The notes beneath the pieces were generated by a model, which ran no database searches, was not told the origin of the DNA, and saw only the letters and a list, made by a program, of their open reading frames with translations. This document shows positions 8,931 through 17,229 of a stretch of DNA of 64,000 bases, piece after piece. The stretch comes from Microthrixaceae bacterium (GTDB lineage Bacteria > Actinomycetota > Acidimicrobiia > Acidimicrobiales > Poriferisodalaceae): contig WTFX01000008.1 of the NCBI GenBank assembly GCA_011523825.1, positions 37,085 through 101,084 on the forward strand, given 5' to 3'. How positions within the stretch are numbered: position 1 is the stretch's first letter; every line of letters starts with the position of its first letter. The translations under genes were made by a program, and so were the position numbers.

Positions 8931-8949
8931 AGGTCGGGCATCATGACCT
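8931..8949. promoter_or_regulatory. inverted repeat upstream of the SDR gene
   Basis: AGGTC and GACCT form perfect 5-base arms around nine bases. On the minus strand a TACGAT (TANNNT-type -10) follows at 8931-8926, between the repeat and the SDR start, so the repeat could be an operator. There is no independent support. Confidence 0.25.
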
Positions 8950-8969
8950 GACTGTTACGCTGCAACGCA

Positions 8970-9033
8970 GAGGCCAGCCGCCCCGGAGTTGGCAGAGCAA
9001 CCCGCTTGGGTAGCAACCGGGGGGCTGGCCCTC
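8970..9033. other. long rod-like structured element, function unknown
   Basis: The 64 bases fold by eye into one long rod. Bases 8972-8979 pair with 9023-9030 (8 pairs), G8980 bulges, and 8981-8986 pair with 9017-9022 (6 pairs). Bases 8970-8971 pair with 9032-9033 across a bulged C. The 30-base top holds a further ACCC-GCTT-GGGT hairpin (9000-9011) and a TTG/CAA pairing. It lies in the 184-base gap between two minus-strand genes. No T-run follows on either strand, so a plain terminator is uncertain. It could be a structured leader or a small RNA. Confidence 0.5.
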
Positions 9034-9084
9034 TCGCGACCGTAGCGATTGCTTGCCCTGATCCCGAGTGAATTTCGGTGTATG

Positions 9085-10272
9085 TCAGGGCACGCTGAGG
9101 ATGTCTGAGTCGATGAGGCCGTTGATCGCCTCGCCGTCGTAGCCGACTTCAGCGAGAATCTCCCGGCCGTGTTTGCCGATCCTCGGCGCCGGCCGCCGGA
9201 CGCTCGGCGGTGTCTCGGAGAACTGCTCGGGCGGCGGGATGGACCGGTACGGGCCCGCGACCGGATGCTCCTCGACCGGAAGCTGGGACACGAGCTCATC
9301 GAGCGTCGCCGCCTCGGTGGCCGGAATGCCGTGCGCTGCGCACAGGTCGAGCCATTCCGCAGTCGTGCGCTGGTCCAGCACTGACGCAACGTCGCGATAC
9401 AGGCTGTCGCTGTGCGTGACGCGCTCGATGGGCGTCGCGAAGCGCTCGTCGGCGGCGAGATCGTGCCGTCCCCCCGCTTCGAACAGCGCGACGTAGTGTT
9501 CGTGGTCGTAGGGAAGGATGTTGATCCAGCCGTCGGCGGTCCGCTGGGGCTTGCGTTCGGGCGTGAGGATGCGGGCATACCCAGCGCTCGCCACGGGAGG
9601 CTCGGAGATGGCCCCCGCACCGTGCTCGGCGAGCACGAAGGCGCGCATCACATCGATCATCGGGATCTCGATGCACTGCCCTTGGCCGGTCAGAGCCCGG
9701 TGGTACAGAGCGGCGGTCACCGAGTTGGCAATCGTCAGGCCACAGAACTTGTCGGCGACGAGGCTGGGCAGCAGCATCGGCTCGGCGCCCATGCGCCTGA
9801 ACAGGTCGCCGATGCCGCTGGCGGACTGGATGATGTCGTCGTACGCCGGAGCATTGGCTTGCTCGCTGGAGGATGGGTAGCCGTGTGCCCGGCAGAACAC
9901 GATGTCGTCGCGAACTTCCCGCACCGCCTCGTAGCTCAGGCCGAGCCGACCCAGCGGTCCGGGCCGGAGGTTGGTGATCATCACGTCGCACGTCGCAGCG
10001 ATGTCCAGGAACGCCTGCCGACCACGCGGATGCTTGAGATCGATGGCGATGCTGCGCTTGTTGCGTAGCAGGTTGAGTGCGACTCCGGAGAACTCCGGAG
10101 TCGGGCCGGCGCCCATGCTGCGGTTGCGATCGCCTGATGCCGATTCGACGAAGATGACGTCGGCGCCCAGGTCTCCGAGCGTCCGGGTGGCAGCCGGTCC
10201 CATGAGCACCGACGACAGGTCGACAACGCGCACTCCGTCCAGCGGCCCCACTGCGTTCCCGCTCTCGCTCAT
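9085..10272 (-). CDS. CaiB/BaiF family (class III) CoA transferase
   Basis: The 395-residue product has the usual length and features of formyl-CoA transferase-like enzymes: LDGVRVVDLSSVLMGP at the N terminus, DLGADVIFVE, IAIDLKHPRGRQAF, and the probable acyl-accepting Asp174 in SLVADKF. These enzymes move CoA between organic acids without free CoA. The natural acid cannot be read off. It lies upstream of the SDR and LLM genes on the same strand, which suggests CoA activation of the same compound. A GAGGGG sequence lies shortly before the ATG. Confidence 0.9.
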   Translation of the reverse strand: MSESGNAVGPLDGVRVVDLSSVLMGPAATRTLGDLGADVIFVESASGDRNRSMGAGPTPEFSGVALNLLRNKRSIAIDLKHPRGRQAFLDIAATCDVMITNLRPGPLGRLGLSYEAVREVRDDIVFCRAHGYPSSSEQANAPAYDDIIQSASGIGDLFRRMGAEPMLLPSLVADKFCGLTIANSVTAALYHRALTGQGQCIEIPMIDVMRAFVLAEHGAGAISEPPVASAGYARILTPERKPQRTADGWINILPYDHEHYVALFEAGGRHDLAADERFATPIERVTHSDSLYRDVASVLDQRTTAEWLDLCAAHGIPATEAATLDELVSQLPVEEHPVAGPYRSIPPPEQFSETPPSVRRPAPRIGKHGREILAEVGYDGEAINGLIDSDILSVP

Positions 10273-10408
10273 CTCACCCCTCGGTGGCCGCCGAATTCAC
10301 TGTTCGTTGGACGATAACCAGAACGCCGTCGCTCCTCTCGGGACGAGGTGATCAGCCGCGGCTGACAGCTCGGATCATGCGACGCCAGCACGGATATAGC
10401 TTCGACGC

Positions 10409-11149
10409 ATGAGCGATGGCCTGGACGGGCTCCGGCGTGACGTCGCGCTCGGGTGTCGAGTGATGGCGCATCGGGGCTTGGTCGAGAACATCCTGGGGCA
10501 CATCAGCGTTCGCATTGAAGGCGGGCGGGCGCTGGTGCGGTGCCGCGGACCTCGCGAGCGCGGGCTTCAGTTCACCGCGCCAGACGATGTGCGCCTCGTC
10601 GACTTGGCATCTGGCGAGATCACCGATGATCCCGTCGGGGAGTACTCGGCGCCGAGCGAGCTGCCGATCCACACGGCGGTGCTCGCGGCCCATCCCGATG
10701 TTGAGTGCGTGGTGCATGCTCACCCGCCCGATGTCGTGGTGGCCAGCCTGGCGGGGTTCGCTCTGGAGCCGATCTTCGGCGCCTATGACATCCCGGCCGC
10801 CCGTCTGGCTGCCGCCGGTATCCCAGTGCATCCACAGTCGGTGTTGATCCGCACGGCCGAACTGGCTGGGGAGATGGTCGCGTCGCTCGGCGAGGCTCAG
10901 GCGCTCGTTCTGAAGGGCCACGGTGTGGTGACGACCGGCGCAGATGTTGCCGACGCAGTGCTGAGAGCACTGCAGGTCGACACGCTGGCGCGAGTCCACT
11001 TGCGGGTGCGCTCGGCCGGTGCCATTCCCGAAGCCATACCGGATGCTGACGTGGCCGAGCTGCCGGACTTGGGAAGTGCGTTCAACCGTGAGACCCTGTG
11101 GAGACACCACCTGGCTGCTCTCGAACAGGACGGCCTGGGGCTGCAGTAG
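10409..11149 (+). CDS. class II aldolase/adducin family protein
   Basis: The 246-residue protein has the zinc-dependent class II aldolase (AraD/FucA) fold. Metal ligands are His103 and His105 (VVHAHPP) with His171 (KGHGVV), and Glu84 is the likely catalytic acid. GHISVR near the N terminus is also typical. Members cleave or decarboxylate sugar-phosphate-like compounds, and related proteins act in aromatic-acid pathways; the latter suits its place directly before the Rieske dioxygenase genes (20-base gap). There is no obvious ribosome site, and a TATAGC sequence lies eight bases before the ATG, so the mRNA may be nearly leaderless. Confidence 0.85.
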   Translation: MSDGLDGLRRDVALGCRVMAHRGLVENILGHISVRIEGGRALVRCRGPRERGLQFTAPDDVRLVDLASGEITDDPVGEYSAPSELPIHTAVLAAHPDVECVVHAHPPDVVVASLAGFALEPIFGAYDIPAARLAAAGIPVHPQSVLIRTAELAGEMVASLGEAQALVLKGHGVVTTGADVADAVLRALQVDTLARVHLRVRSAGAIPEAIPDADVAELPDLGSAFNRETLWRHHLAALEQDGLGLQ

Positions 11150-11169
11150 TGCGCGAGTGAGGATTCTCG

Positions 11170-12549
11170 ATGGAACCCGACGTCATTGACCAGGTCACGG
11201 CCTCGGTGCGACAGGGCCTCATTCCCGCCTACCTGTACAACGATGCCGACGTGTACGAGCTGGAGAGGAAGCGGCTGTTCGGGCGCGCCTGGACGTTCCT
11301 GGCCCACGAATCCGAGATCGCCCGCCCCAACGACTACGTGGTGCGCAACATCGGGGACGATTCGTTCCTGGTGACCCGCGATGGCGACGGCGGGGTCCAC
11401 GTCATGTTCAACATGTGCGTCCACCGCGGCATGCAGGTCTGCCGGGCCGAGCGCGGCAACGCCCGCACCTTCCGCTGCCCGTACCACGCCTGGACCTACC
11501 GCAACGACGGCCAGCTCGCCGGGCTGCCGTTCCACGTCGACGCCTATGGCGGCGAAGAGGGGTTCATCAAGGAAGGGCAGGCGCTGCTGCGGGCGCCATC
11601 CGTGGCGACCCGCAACGGCATGATCTTCGCCAGCCTCGACCCCGACGCCCCCGACTTCGAGACGTGGCTCGGCGACTTCGCCTTCTACCTCGACTTCTAC
11701 ACAGGTCAGAGCGAAGCCGGCATGGAGTTCCGCGGGCCGCAGCGCTGGCGCGTCGAGGCCAATTGGAAGATCGGCGCCGAGAACTTCATGGGCGACAGCT
11801 ACCACACGCCCCACACCCACGCGAGCGTGGTTGACATCGAGCTGTTCGGCGAGCCCAAGCCGTACAAGCGCAAAGAGGGCGTCCTGTGGAACGCCGGGCC
11901 CGCAGGCGGCACCACCTACAAGCTGCCGCCCGGCAGCGACTTCAGGTCAGGATTGGCCTACGTTGGCTACCCCGACGAGATGATCGACGCCATGGAGGTC
12001 AAGCTGAGCGCGGCCCAGCGGGCACTGGCTGCAGAGCCCGGCTTCATGCCCTCGGCATCGACGCTGTTTCCCAACCTGAGCTTCGTGCACAACTGGCCCC
12101 AGACCGATGCCGACGGGCGGATCACGCCGTTCATCTCGGTGCGCCTGTGGCAGCCCGTCGGACCGGGAGAGACCGAGGTGTACTCCTGGTTTTGCGTCGC
12201 GGCGGACGCACCTGACGACTACAAGGCCGCCTCATACAAGGCCTACCTGATGTGCTTCGGATCATCGGGCATGTTCGAACAGGACGATGTCGAGAACTGG
12301 GTGTCCATCACCACGATGGCCAAGGGATCGATGGCCCGGAATCTGCTGCTCAACAATCGCATGGGCCTCACGCTCGACGGCGATCCGATCGTTGACCAGT
12401 TCGCAGACTTCGGCGGTCCGGGCACGGCGTATCAGGGCTTCGGTGAGCACAATCAGCGCCATTGGTTCTCGATGTGGGCCGACCTGGTGTCCCAGCCGGC
12501 GCCTGCTCGCGAGCCGATCGCCTTCGGCATGGGGGAGACCCCCGCGTGA
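11170..12549 (+). CDS. Rieske ring-hydroxylating dioxygenase, alpha subunit
   Basis: The 459-residue catalytic subunit holds the Rieske [2Fe-2S] ligands Cys83, His85, Cys103 and His106 (CVHRG and CPYHAW). The mononuclear iron site is Asp209, His212 and His217 in the NFMGDSYHTPHTH region, with the same spacing as naphthalene dioxygenase. It dihydroxylates an aromatic ring with electrons from a ferredoxin/reductase pair that is not encoded nearby. The beta subunit follows with a 4-base overlap and then an SDR that could be the cis-diol dehydrogenase. The true substrate is unknown. Confidence 0.94.
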   Translation: MEPDVIDQVTASVRQGLIPAYLYNDADVYELERKRLFGRAWTFLAHESEIARPNDYVVRNIGDDSFLVTRDGDGGVHVMFNMCVHRGMQVCRAERGNARTFRCPYHAWTYRNDGQLAGLPFHVDAYGGEEGFIKEGQALLRAPSVATRNGMIFASLDPDAPDFETWLGDFAFYLDFYTGQSEAGMEFRGPQRWRVEANWKIGAENFMGDSYHTPHTHASVVDIELFGEPKPYKRKEGVLWNAGPAGGTTYKLPPGSDFRSGLAYVGYPDEMIDAMEVKLSAAQRALAAEPGFMPSASTLFPNLSFVHNWPQTDADGRITPFISVRLWQPVGPGETEVYSWFCVAADAPDDYKAASYKAYLMCFGSSGMFEQDDVENWVSITTMAKGSMARNLLLNNRMGLTLDGDPIVDQFADFGGPGTAYQGFGEHNQRHWFSMWADLVSQPAPAREPIAFGMGETPA

Positions 12550-13076
12550 GCACGGCGCGCTCGGGGGCGCCGCTTCCCTACAGCGACCCGCGGCACCAAT
12601 CCGCCGAGCAGTTCCTGGTGGAGGAGGCCCACCTGCTCGACACCTCGGAGTTCGAGGCATGGCTCGGGCTGATGCATCCGCAGATCCGGTACCGGATGCC
12701 CGTGCGGGTGACGGCGGTCAAGGCCACCGACGAGGCCGACGTGCAGACCATGGACCACTTCGACGAGGACTGGTACTCGCTGTCCAAGCGGGTGCAGCGC
12801 TTCGGTACCGACTACGCCTGGACCGAGGACCCGCAGAGCCGGATCCGGCACCATGTCTCCAACGTAAGGACCTTCGAGGGCGTTGACGGCGAGCTGATCG
12901 TCGAGTCAGCCGTGCTGCTGTATCGCTCGCGGGGCGACCGCACGGCCCCCAGCCTGCTGTCAGCCGGTCGCACCGACGTACTGGTGCCGACTCCGGATGG
13001 GCTGCGTTTGCGAACCCGGGACATCGAGATCGACGAGTCGGTGCTGCGCACCCAGAACCTGGCGATCTTCCTGTGA
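12546..13076 (+). CDS. ring-hydroxylating dioxygenase, beta subunit
   Basis: The small subunit of the dioxygenase, 176 residues with an NTF2-like cone fold. EQFLVEEAHLLDTSEFEAWL at the N terminus and RTRDIEIDESVLRTQNLAIF at the C terminus are standard for this family. It has a structural role and helps set substrate range. I chose GTG 12546 because it overlaps the alpha-subunit TGA (GTGA), which implies translational coupling; an ATG 84 bases upstream would give an atypical extension inside the alpha gene. Confidence 0.92.
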   Translation: MSTARSGAPLPYSDPRHQSAEQFLVEEAHLLDTSEFEAWLGLMHPQIRYRMPVRVTAVKATDEADVQTMDHFDEDWYSLSKRVQRFGTDYAWTEDPQSRIRHHVSNVRTFEGVDGELIVESAVLLYRSRGDRTAPSLLSAGRTDVLVPTPDGLRLRTRDIEIDESVLRTQNLAIFL

Positions 13077-13092
13077 TTGCGGGCCTCCAACG

Positions 13093-13869
13093 ATGAACAG
13101 GCTGGCTGGCAACCGGGCCTTGATCATCGGGGCGGGCTCGGGCATCGGCCGCGGCGTGTTGGAGGCGTTCGTGGCCGAGGGGGCCCGCGTCGGCGTGCTC
13201 GAGATCGATCAGATCAAGTGCGAGGCACTGGCAGAGCTGTCCGAAGGTCCCGTCGTCTGCGGCGATGCAACCAACGCCGACGACAACGAGGCTGCGGTTG
13301 CCGCGATGCTGGACGCCTACGACGGCATCGACACGCTGGTGAGCTGCGTCGGGCTGTTCGACTTCTATCTCGGGCTCGAGGCGCTGCCGCCTGACGCCCT
13401 CGACGACGCCTTCGCCGAGGTCATGGACGTCAACGTGCGCTCGATGCTGCTGGCGGTGCGAGCCGGCATGGAGCCGCTGCGAGCCAGCAAGGGCTCGGTG
13501 ATCCTGACCGGCTCCACGAGCAGTTTCGTACCCGGTCGCGGCGGCATCCTGTATGTAGCGAGCAAGTTCGCGGTGCGCGGCTGTGTCGTGTCGTTGGCCC
13601 ATGAGCTGGCACCCGACATCCGGGTGAATGGCGTTGCTCCTGGTGGCACGCACAGCACTGATCTGCGCGGGCTGCGCTCACTCGGCCTGCACGAAAGATC
13701 GCTGGGATCCGAGCCCGACCGACTCGAATCCATCCGACAGCGCAGTCCCCTCGATGTGGCCCTCGGCCCGGCCGACCACGCAGAGTGCTACGTATTCCTG
13801 GCCTCCGAGGCATCGAGGGGTATGACCGGCCGCTTCATCCACAGCGACGGCGGCGCCAACCTCCCGTAG
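13093..13869 (+). CDS. SDR-family dehydrogenase, probable cis-dihydrodiol dehydrogenase
   Basis: A 258-residue classical SDR with the cofactor motif GAGSGIG at residues 13-19, catalytic Tyr154 and Lys158 (YVASK) and a Ser in GSTSS near 141-143. LEID after strand 2 suggests NAD. It follows the dioxygenase beta gene after 16 bases. In such operons the SDR re-aromatises the cis-diol to a catechol, which is inferred from position. The region TGRFIHSDGGANLP is the usual C-terminal substrate/cofactor segment. Confidence 0.9.
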   Translation: MNRLAGNRALIIGAGSGIGRGVLEAFVAEGARVGVLEIDQIKCEALAELSEGPVVCGDATNADDNEAAVAAMLDAYDGIDTLVSCVGLFDFYLGLEALPPDALDDAFAEVMDVNVRSMLLAVRAGMEPLRASKGSVILTGSTSSFVPGRGGILYVASKFAVRGCVVSLAHELAPDIRVNGVAPGGTHSTDLRGLRSLGLHERSLGSEPDRLESIRQRSPLDVALGPADHAECYVFLASEASRGMTGRFIHSDGGANLP

Positions 13870-13926
13870 CTCGCGCTGGCGGCAGGCGAGAGCGGCAGGA
13901 CGACGGCCGTCGAACCCGTTTCACAA

Positions 13927-13944
13927 AACTGAATAGAGTCAGTT
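13927..13944. promoter_or_regulatory. palindromic operator candidate before the HpaB-like gene
   Basis: AACTGA and TCAGTT are perfect 6-base arms around six bases, in the only AT-rich patch between the SDR gene and 14014. TAGAGT inside it fits TANNNT. A dimeric repressor, for example the TetR protein encoded at 16419-17078, could bind here; that link is a guess. Confidence 0.35.
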
Positions 13945-13950
13945 ATAGGC

Positions 13951-13983
13951 GGAGCTACACCGCGCTGAACGGTGCCTGGCTCC
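13951..13983 (+). other. two-step hairpin in the leader of the HpaB-like gene
   Basis: GGAGC pairs with GCTCC, and within it CACCG pairs with CGGTG around a 7-base loop, with a small internal loop between the stems. It would lie in the 5' leader about 30 bases before the ATG at 14014. Its role is unknown. Confidence 0.3.
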
Positions 13984-14013
13984 GCATCGCCGAAATGGCG
14001 CGAGGGGGCAGAC

Positions 14014-15495
14014 ATGGGGTTGAAGACGGGCGAGGAGTTCCTGTCGTCGCTGGCAGACGGAAGGAGGGTCTACTACGACGGCCACCTCGTCGAAGACGCT
14101 TCTCAGGAACCTGGTCTGCGTACCACCGCCCTCACCGTGGCGCAGTACTACGACATGCAGCACATCGGCGAGCTCTCCGACGTCGTCACCTACGAAACGC
14201 CCGACGGCGACCGCGCCCACCTGTCGTTCATCGAGCCCCGCTCGGTCGACGACCTGCGACGTCGCGCTGCTGCGTTCGGCCTGTGGTCGGAGGTGACCGG
14301 CGGGCTGATGGGGCGGGCGCCGGATTACATGAACGCCTGCATGATGGCGATCGGCAACACCGGCCACATCTGGGGGATGAACGACGAACGGTTCGCCCGC
14401 AACGCCTACGAGACGTACCTGCACTGCCGCCGCAATGACATCTGCATGACCCACACGTTCGTGAACCCGATGACCGACCGGTTCACGCCATTCGCAGAGC
14501 AGGAGAGGTTTGTCAACGCCGGCATCGTCGACACCAACGATGACGGGATCATCGTGACCGGCGCACGCATGGTCGGCACGCTGGCACCGTTCTGCGAGGA
14601 GAACCTGAGCTTCGGCGCACCGCTGGGCCTCGAGGGCAACGGCGACGAGATCTACGCGCTCGGCTTCACCTGCAAGGTCAACCACCCGAACCTGAAATGG
14701 ATGTGCCGGGACAAGCTCGATCCCGAGCGATCCCACTACGACCGTCCGCTGACCGGCCGCTTCGAGGAGATGGACGCGCTCGCCATCTGGGAAGAAGCGT
14801 TCATCCCCTGGGAGGACGTGTTCATCTGCAACGACATCGAGCCGCACAACCTGTCGATTCCCGGCATGAAGTTCTTCCAGTCGCTGGGTCATCACGTCGT
14901 GGTGAAGAACGTGGCGAAGACCCGGTTCCTGTTCGGTCTGGCGCACCTGATGGCCGAGTCGTCGCAGATCTCGCAGTTTGTGAACGTGCAGGATCGTCTC
15001 GGCGACATTCTCATGTGGCTGCACACGATGGAATCGCTGGCCATCGCGGCCGTCGAGGGCGCCGAGCTGAATCCCGCCAACGGCCTGTACTACGCCAACG
15101 AGAGCGCCATCCAGGCGGCACTGCGGCTGTATCCCGAGGTGTACCCGCGCATCGTCGATCACATCATCCAGCTCGGCGGTGGCGGGTATGTGTCGCTGCC
15201 CCAGGAGGCCACCTTGGAGATGGCCGAGCTGGCGATCGACCGCTACTACCAGGGGGTCAGCCAACAGGGCAAGGACAAGGTCGCGCTGTTTCGGATGGCG
15301 TGGGACATCTGCGGGACCGGCTGGGGCGGCCGTCAGGAGCTGTACGAGCGATTCTTCTTCGGCGACACCCAGCGGATGAAGGGTCTGAACTACCAGTTCT
15401 ACGACAAGGACGAGGCCGTGAAGATGGTGTCGCGGATTCTGCGGCCGCCGCATGGGACCGAGCGGCTTCCGTGGCCCGAGTGGTCCGCGAGCTGA
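14014..15495 (+). CDS. HpaB/PvcC-family FADH2-dependent monooxygenase
   Basis: The 493-residue protein matches 4-hydroxyphenylacetate 3-hydroxylase large subunits, which have an acyl-CoA dehydrogenase-like fold and ortho-hydroxylate phenols using free FADH2. Recognisable parts are TGEEFLSSLADGRRVYYDG at the start, CMTHTFVNP, the helical core around KTRFLFGLAHLMAES, and LGGGGYVSLPQEA near the end. No flavin reductase partner is adjacent. The ATG at 14014 has a strong AGGGGG ribosome site; an ATG 42 bases upstream has none. With the dioxygenase operon before it, an aromatic pathway is likely. Confidence 0.9.
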   Translation: MGLKTGEEFLSSLADGRRVYYDGHLVEDASQEPGLRTTALTVAQYYDMQHIGELSDVVTYETPDGDRAHLSFIEPRSVDDLRRRAAAFGLWSEVTGGLMGRAPDYMNACMMAIGNTGHIWGMNDERFARNAYETYLHCRRNDICMTHTFVNPMTDRFTPFAEQERFVNAGIVDTNDDGIIVTGARMVGTLAPFCEENLSFGAPLGLEGNGDEIYALGFTCKVNHPNLKWMCRDKLDPERSHYDRPLTGRFEEMDALAIWEEAFIPWEDVFICNDIEPHNLSIPGMKFFQSLGHHVVVKNVAKTRFLFGLAHLMAESSQISQFVNVQDRLGDILMWLHTMESLAIAAVEGAELNPANGLYYANESAIQAALRLYPEVYPRIVDHIIQLGGGGYVSLPQEATLEMAELAIDRYYQGVSQQGKDKVALFRMAWDICGTGWGGRQELYERFFFGDTQRMKGLNYQFYDKDEAVKMVSRILRPPHGTERLPWPEWSAS

Positions 15496-15517
15496 GCAGC
15501 CCCGGGAGACGGTCACC

Positions 15518-16399
15518 ATGAAGCTCGGCGCAGCATTCGGCAACGTCAACATGGGCCTTGACTGGCCTGTCATACGGCGCCTCGTCCAAGAATTGGAGAC
15601 CGCTGGCTTCGACGGCATCTCCACCAACGATCATGTGATCGGCGGTCATCCTGACCGGGCAGAAGGCGAACGAGTCCACACGTCTGCTACCGGAGTTCAT
15701 GAGCCACTGGTGTTCCTGAGCTTCGTCGCCGCGGTGACTGAGCGTGTCGAGCTGGCCACCGGCGTGCTGCTGTTGCCGCAGCGCCAGACGACGCTGGTCG
15801 CCAAGCAATGCGCCGAGCTGGACCTGCTGTCAGGCGGCCGGCTCCGGCTCGGCGTCGGCATCGGACGCAATTGGATGGAGTACGAAGCGCTGAACGAGGA
15901 CTTCGCCAACCGGGGCCGGCGCATCGAAGAGCAGGTCGAAATCCTGCGTCGTTACTGGACCGATGAGCACGTCACCTACGAGGGCCAGTGGCACCGCCTC
16001 GACCGGGTCGGGCTCAACCCCATGCCGGTGCAGCGGCCGATCCCGATCTGGATGGGCTCGTTCTTCGGATTCGTGAGCGAGCGGGTGCTCGAGCGCATCG
16101 GCCGCATGGCCGACGGTTGGATGCCGCAGTTCCCGCCGGCCGATCTCGAACCGATCCTGGAGCGGGTCAAGGGATATGCCCGCGGTGCAGGCCGTGATCC
16201 GGCCGAACTCGGCATCGAGTGTGCGATCCGTACCCGTACTGACGACGATCCGTCCCGCTGGGTGGACCTCGCCGAGGCCTATCGCGATCTGGGCGCCACG
16301 CACCTCAAGGTGTTTGCTGCGGGCAACACACCAGCGGACATCGTGGCGCTCATGCGTCGTTGGTTGGACGCTGTCGGTCCCGCAGTGGCGACTGGCTAA
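15518..16399 (+). CDS. LLM-class flavin- or F420-dependent oxidoreductase
   Basis: A 293-residue luciferase-like TIM barrel. ATGVLLLPQRQT, LDLLSGGRLRLGVGIG and MADGWMPQFPP are diagnostic of the TIGR03619-type F420-associated branch of the family. The start at 15518 has a GGGAG site upstream and lies only 22 bases behind the HpaB-like gene, so the two probably share a transcript. The substrate is unknown; ring opening or hydroxylation in the aromatic pathway is possible. Confidence 0.88.
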   Translation: MKLGAAFGNVNMGLDWPVIRRLVQELETAGFDGISTNDHVIGGHPDRAEGERVHTSATGVHEPLVFLSFVAAVTERVELATGVLLLPQRQTTLVAKQCAELDLLSGGRLRLGVGIGRNWMEYEALNEDFANRGRRIEEQVEILRRYWTDEHVTYEGQWHRLDRVGLNPMPVQRPIPIWMGSFFGFVSERVLERIGRMADGWMPQFPPADLEPILERVKGYARGAGRDPAELGIECAIRTRTDDDPSRWVDLAEAYRDLGATHLKVFAAGNTPADIVALMRRWLDAVGPAVATG

Positions 16400-16418
16400 G
16401 CCCCTCTAGGTGGGGACG

Positions 16419-17078
16419 TCAGTTCTGCGACGCAAGGCCCCAGAGCGCTGTTTGAACGCTCTCGTCGAGCTCAGTGACCATCTCTGCATAGGAGAGCCGG
16501 CCGGTGACGAGGCGCCGCATGAGCAGCTGCCATTGCGCGTACAGATTGAGAGCCAATGTGCCCTTGGGCACATCGGGGTCGAGCTTGCCACTTGCGCTTG
16601 CATCATCGAGCAGATCGGCGAGCCGTCTCAGGAACCAGGCGACCAAGTGGTTCGCATCGGCGAGACCGGATTCGTGCACGAACGGCAGCTCTTTGAAGAA
16701 TGAGCGCGCCAGTCGTCTGTCCGCTTCGTGGTGATCGGTGACGTGCATCAGCAGCGTCATGACCTGTTCCACGACGTCTGCATCAGAGTCGACGCGGTCG
16801 AACGCCTCAGTCCATGCGCCGCCTGCCACGTTGATGAACGCGCTGACGAGCAGATCCTCCTTGGACTCGACGTAGAGATAGAGCGTTCCGGCGCCGATCC
16901 CTGCTGCAGACGCGATCTCGGCTGTGGTGGTGTCGTCGAAGCCCTTTTCCTGGAAGAGCTTGGTGGCTGCAGCCACGATGCGCCGTTGCTTGTCAAGCTT
17001 GTTCCGCTCGCGCTTGCCCAGTTCGTCAATATTCGGCGGCGCGTCAGCGCTCAGAATCGGGGCGTCAGCGAGGGACAT
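16419..17078 (-). CDS. TetR-family transcriptional regulator
   Basis: A 219-residue TetR repressor. The helix-turn-helix is at residues about 50-69 (TTAEIASAAGIGAGTLYLYV), preceded by a basic segment RERNKLDKQRR and followed by a ligand-binding helical domain. The ATG at 17078 gives a normal length; an open extension to 17321 would run into the divergent dioxygenase gene. Likely targets are itself and the divergent TauD-type gene, possibly also the aromatic operon ending at 16399. Confidence 0.9.
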   Translation of the reverse strand: MSLADAPILSADAPPNIDELGKRERNKLDKQRRIVAAATKLFQEKGFDDTTTAEIASAAGIGAGTLYLYVESKEDLLVSAFINVAGGAWTEAFDRVDSDADVVEQVMTLLMHVTDHHEADRRLARSFFKELPFVHESGLADANHLVAWFLRRLADLLDDASASGKLDPDVPKGTLALNLYAQWQLLMRRLVTGRLSYAEMVTELDESVQTALWGLASQN

Positions 17079-17158
17079 CGCCGTACAACGGTAGTCCGAC
17101 CGACAATCCCCCACGAGCGCTCCGGACTCCGCCAAGCCGAGCGAATCCGGACGCGATG

Positions 17159-17222
17159 ACCGGCCGGTAGCGCAGTATGTGCGTCGCTCATGTTTGACGG
17201 GTCGGGGTGACCTCGGTAGACC
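17159..17222 (+). promoter_or_regulatory. palindrome and promoter of the TauD-type gene
   Basis: A perfect 10-base palindrome ACCGGCCGGT (17159-17168) lies upstream of TTGACG (17194-17199), 17 bases and TAGACC (17217-17222). The start codon at 17230 begins seven bases after the -10, so the message is predicted to be leaderless. The palindrome is a candidate operator for the divergent TetR protein. Confidence 0.45.
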
Positions 17223-17229
17223 ATCACCC

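Noticed and set aside
8987..9016. tRNA-like D-arm sequence (AGTTGGCAGAGCAACCC) inside the structured element
   Set aside because: No T-arm (GTTCGA), no anticodon stem with a sensible loop and no acceptor stem of the right length surround it; the bases pair as part of a long rod instead.
8955..9620. Open frame of 221 codons on the minus strand overlapping the CoA transferase gene
   Set aside because: Ser/Arg-rich composition without motifs, in a second frame of a well-supported gene; its 3' end only runs into the structured gap.
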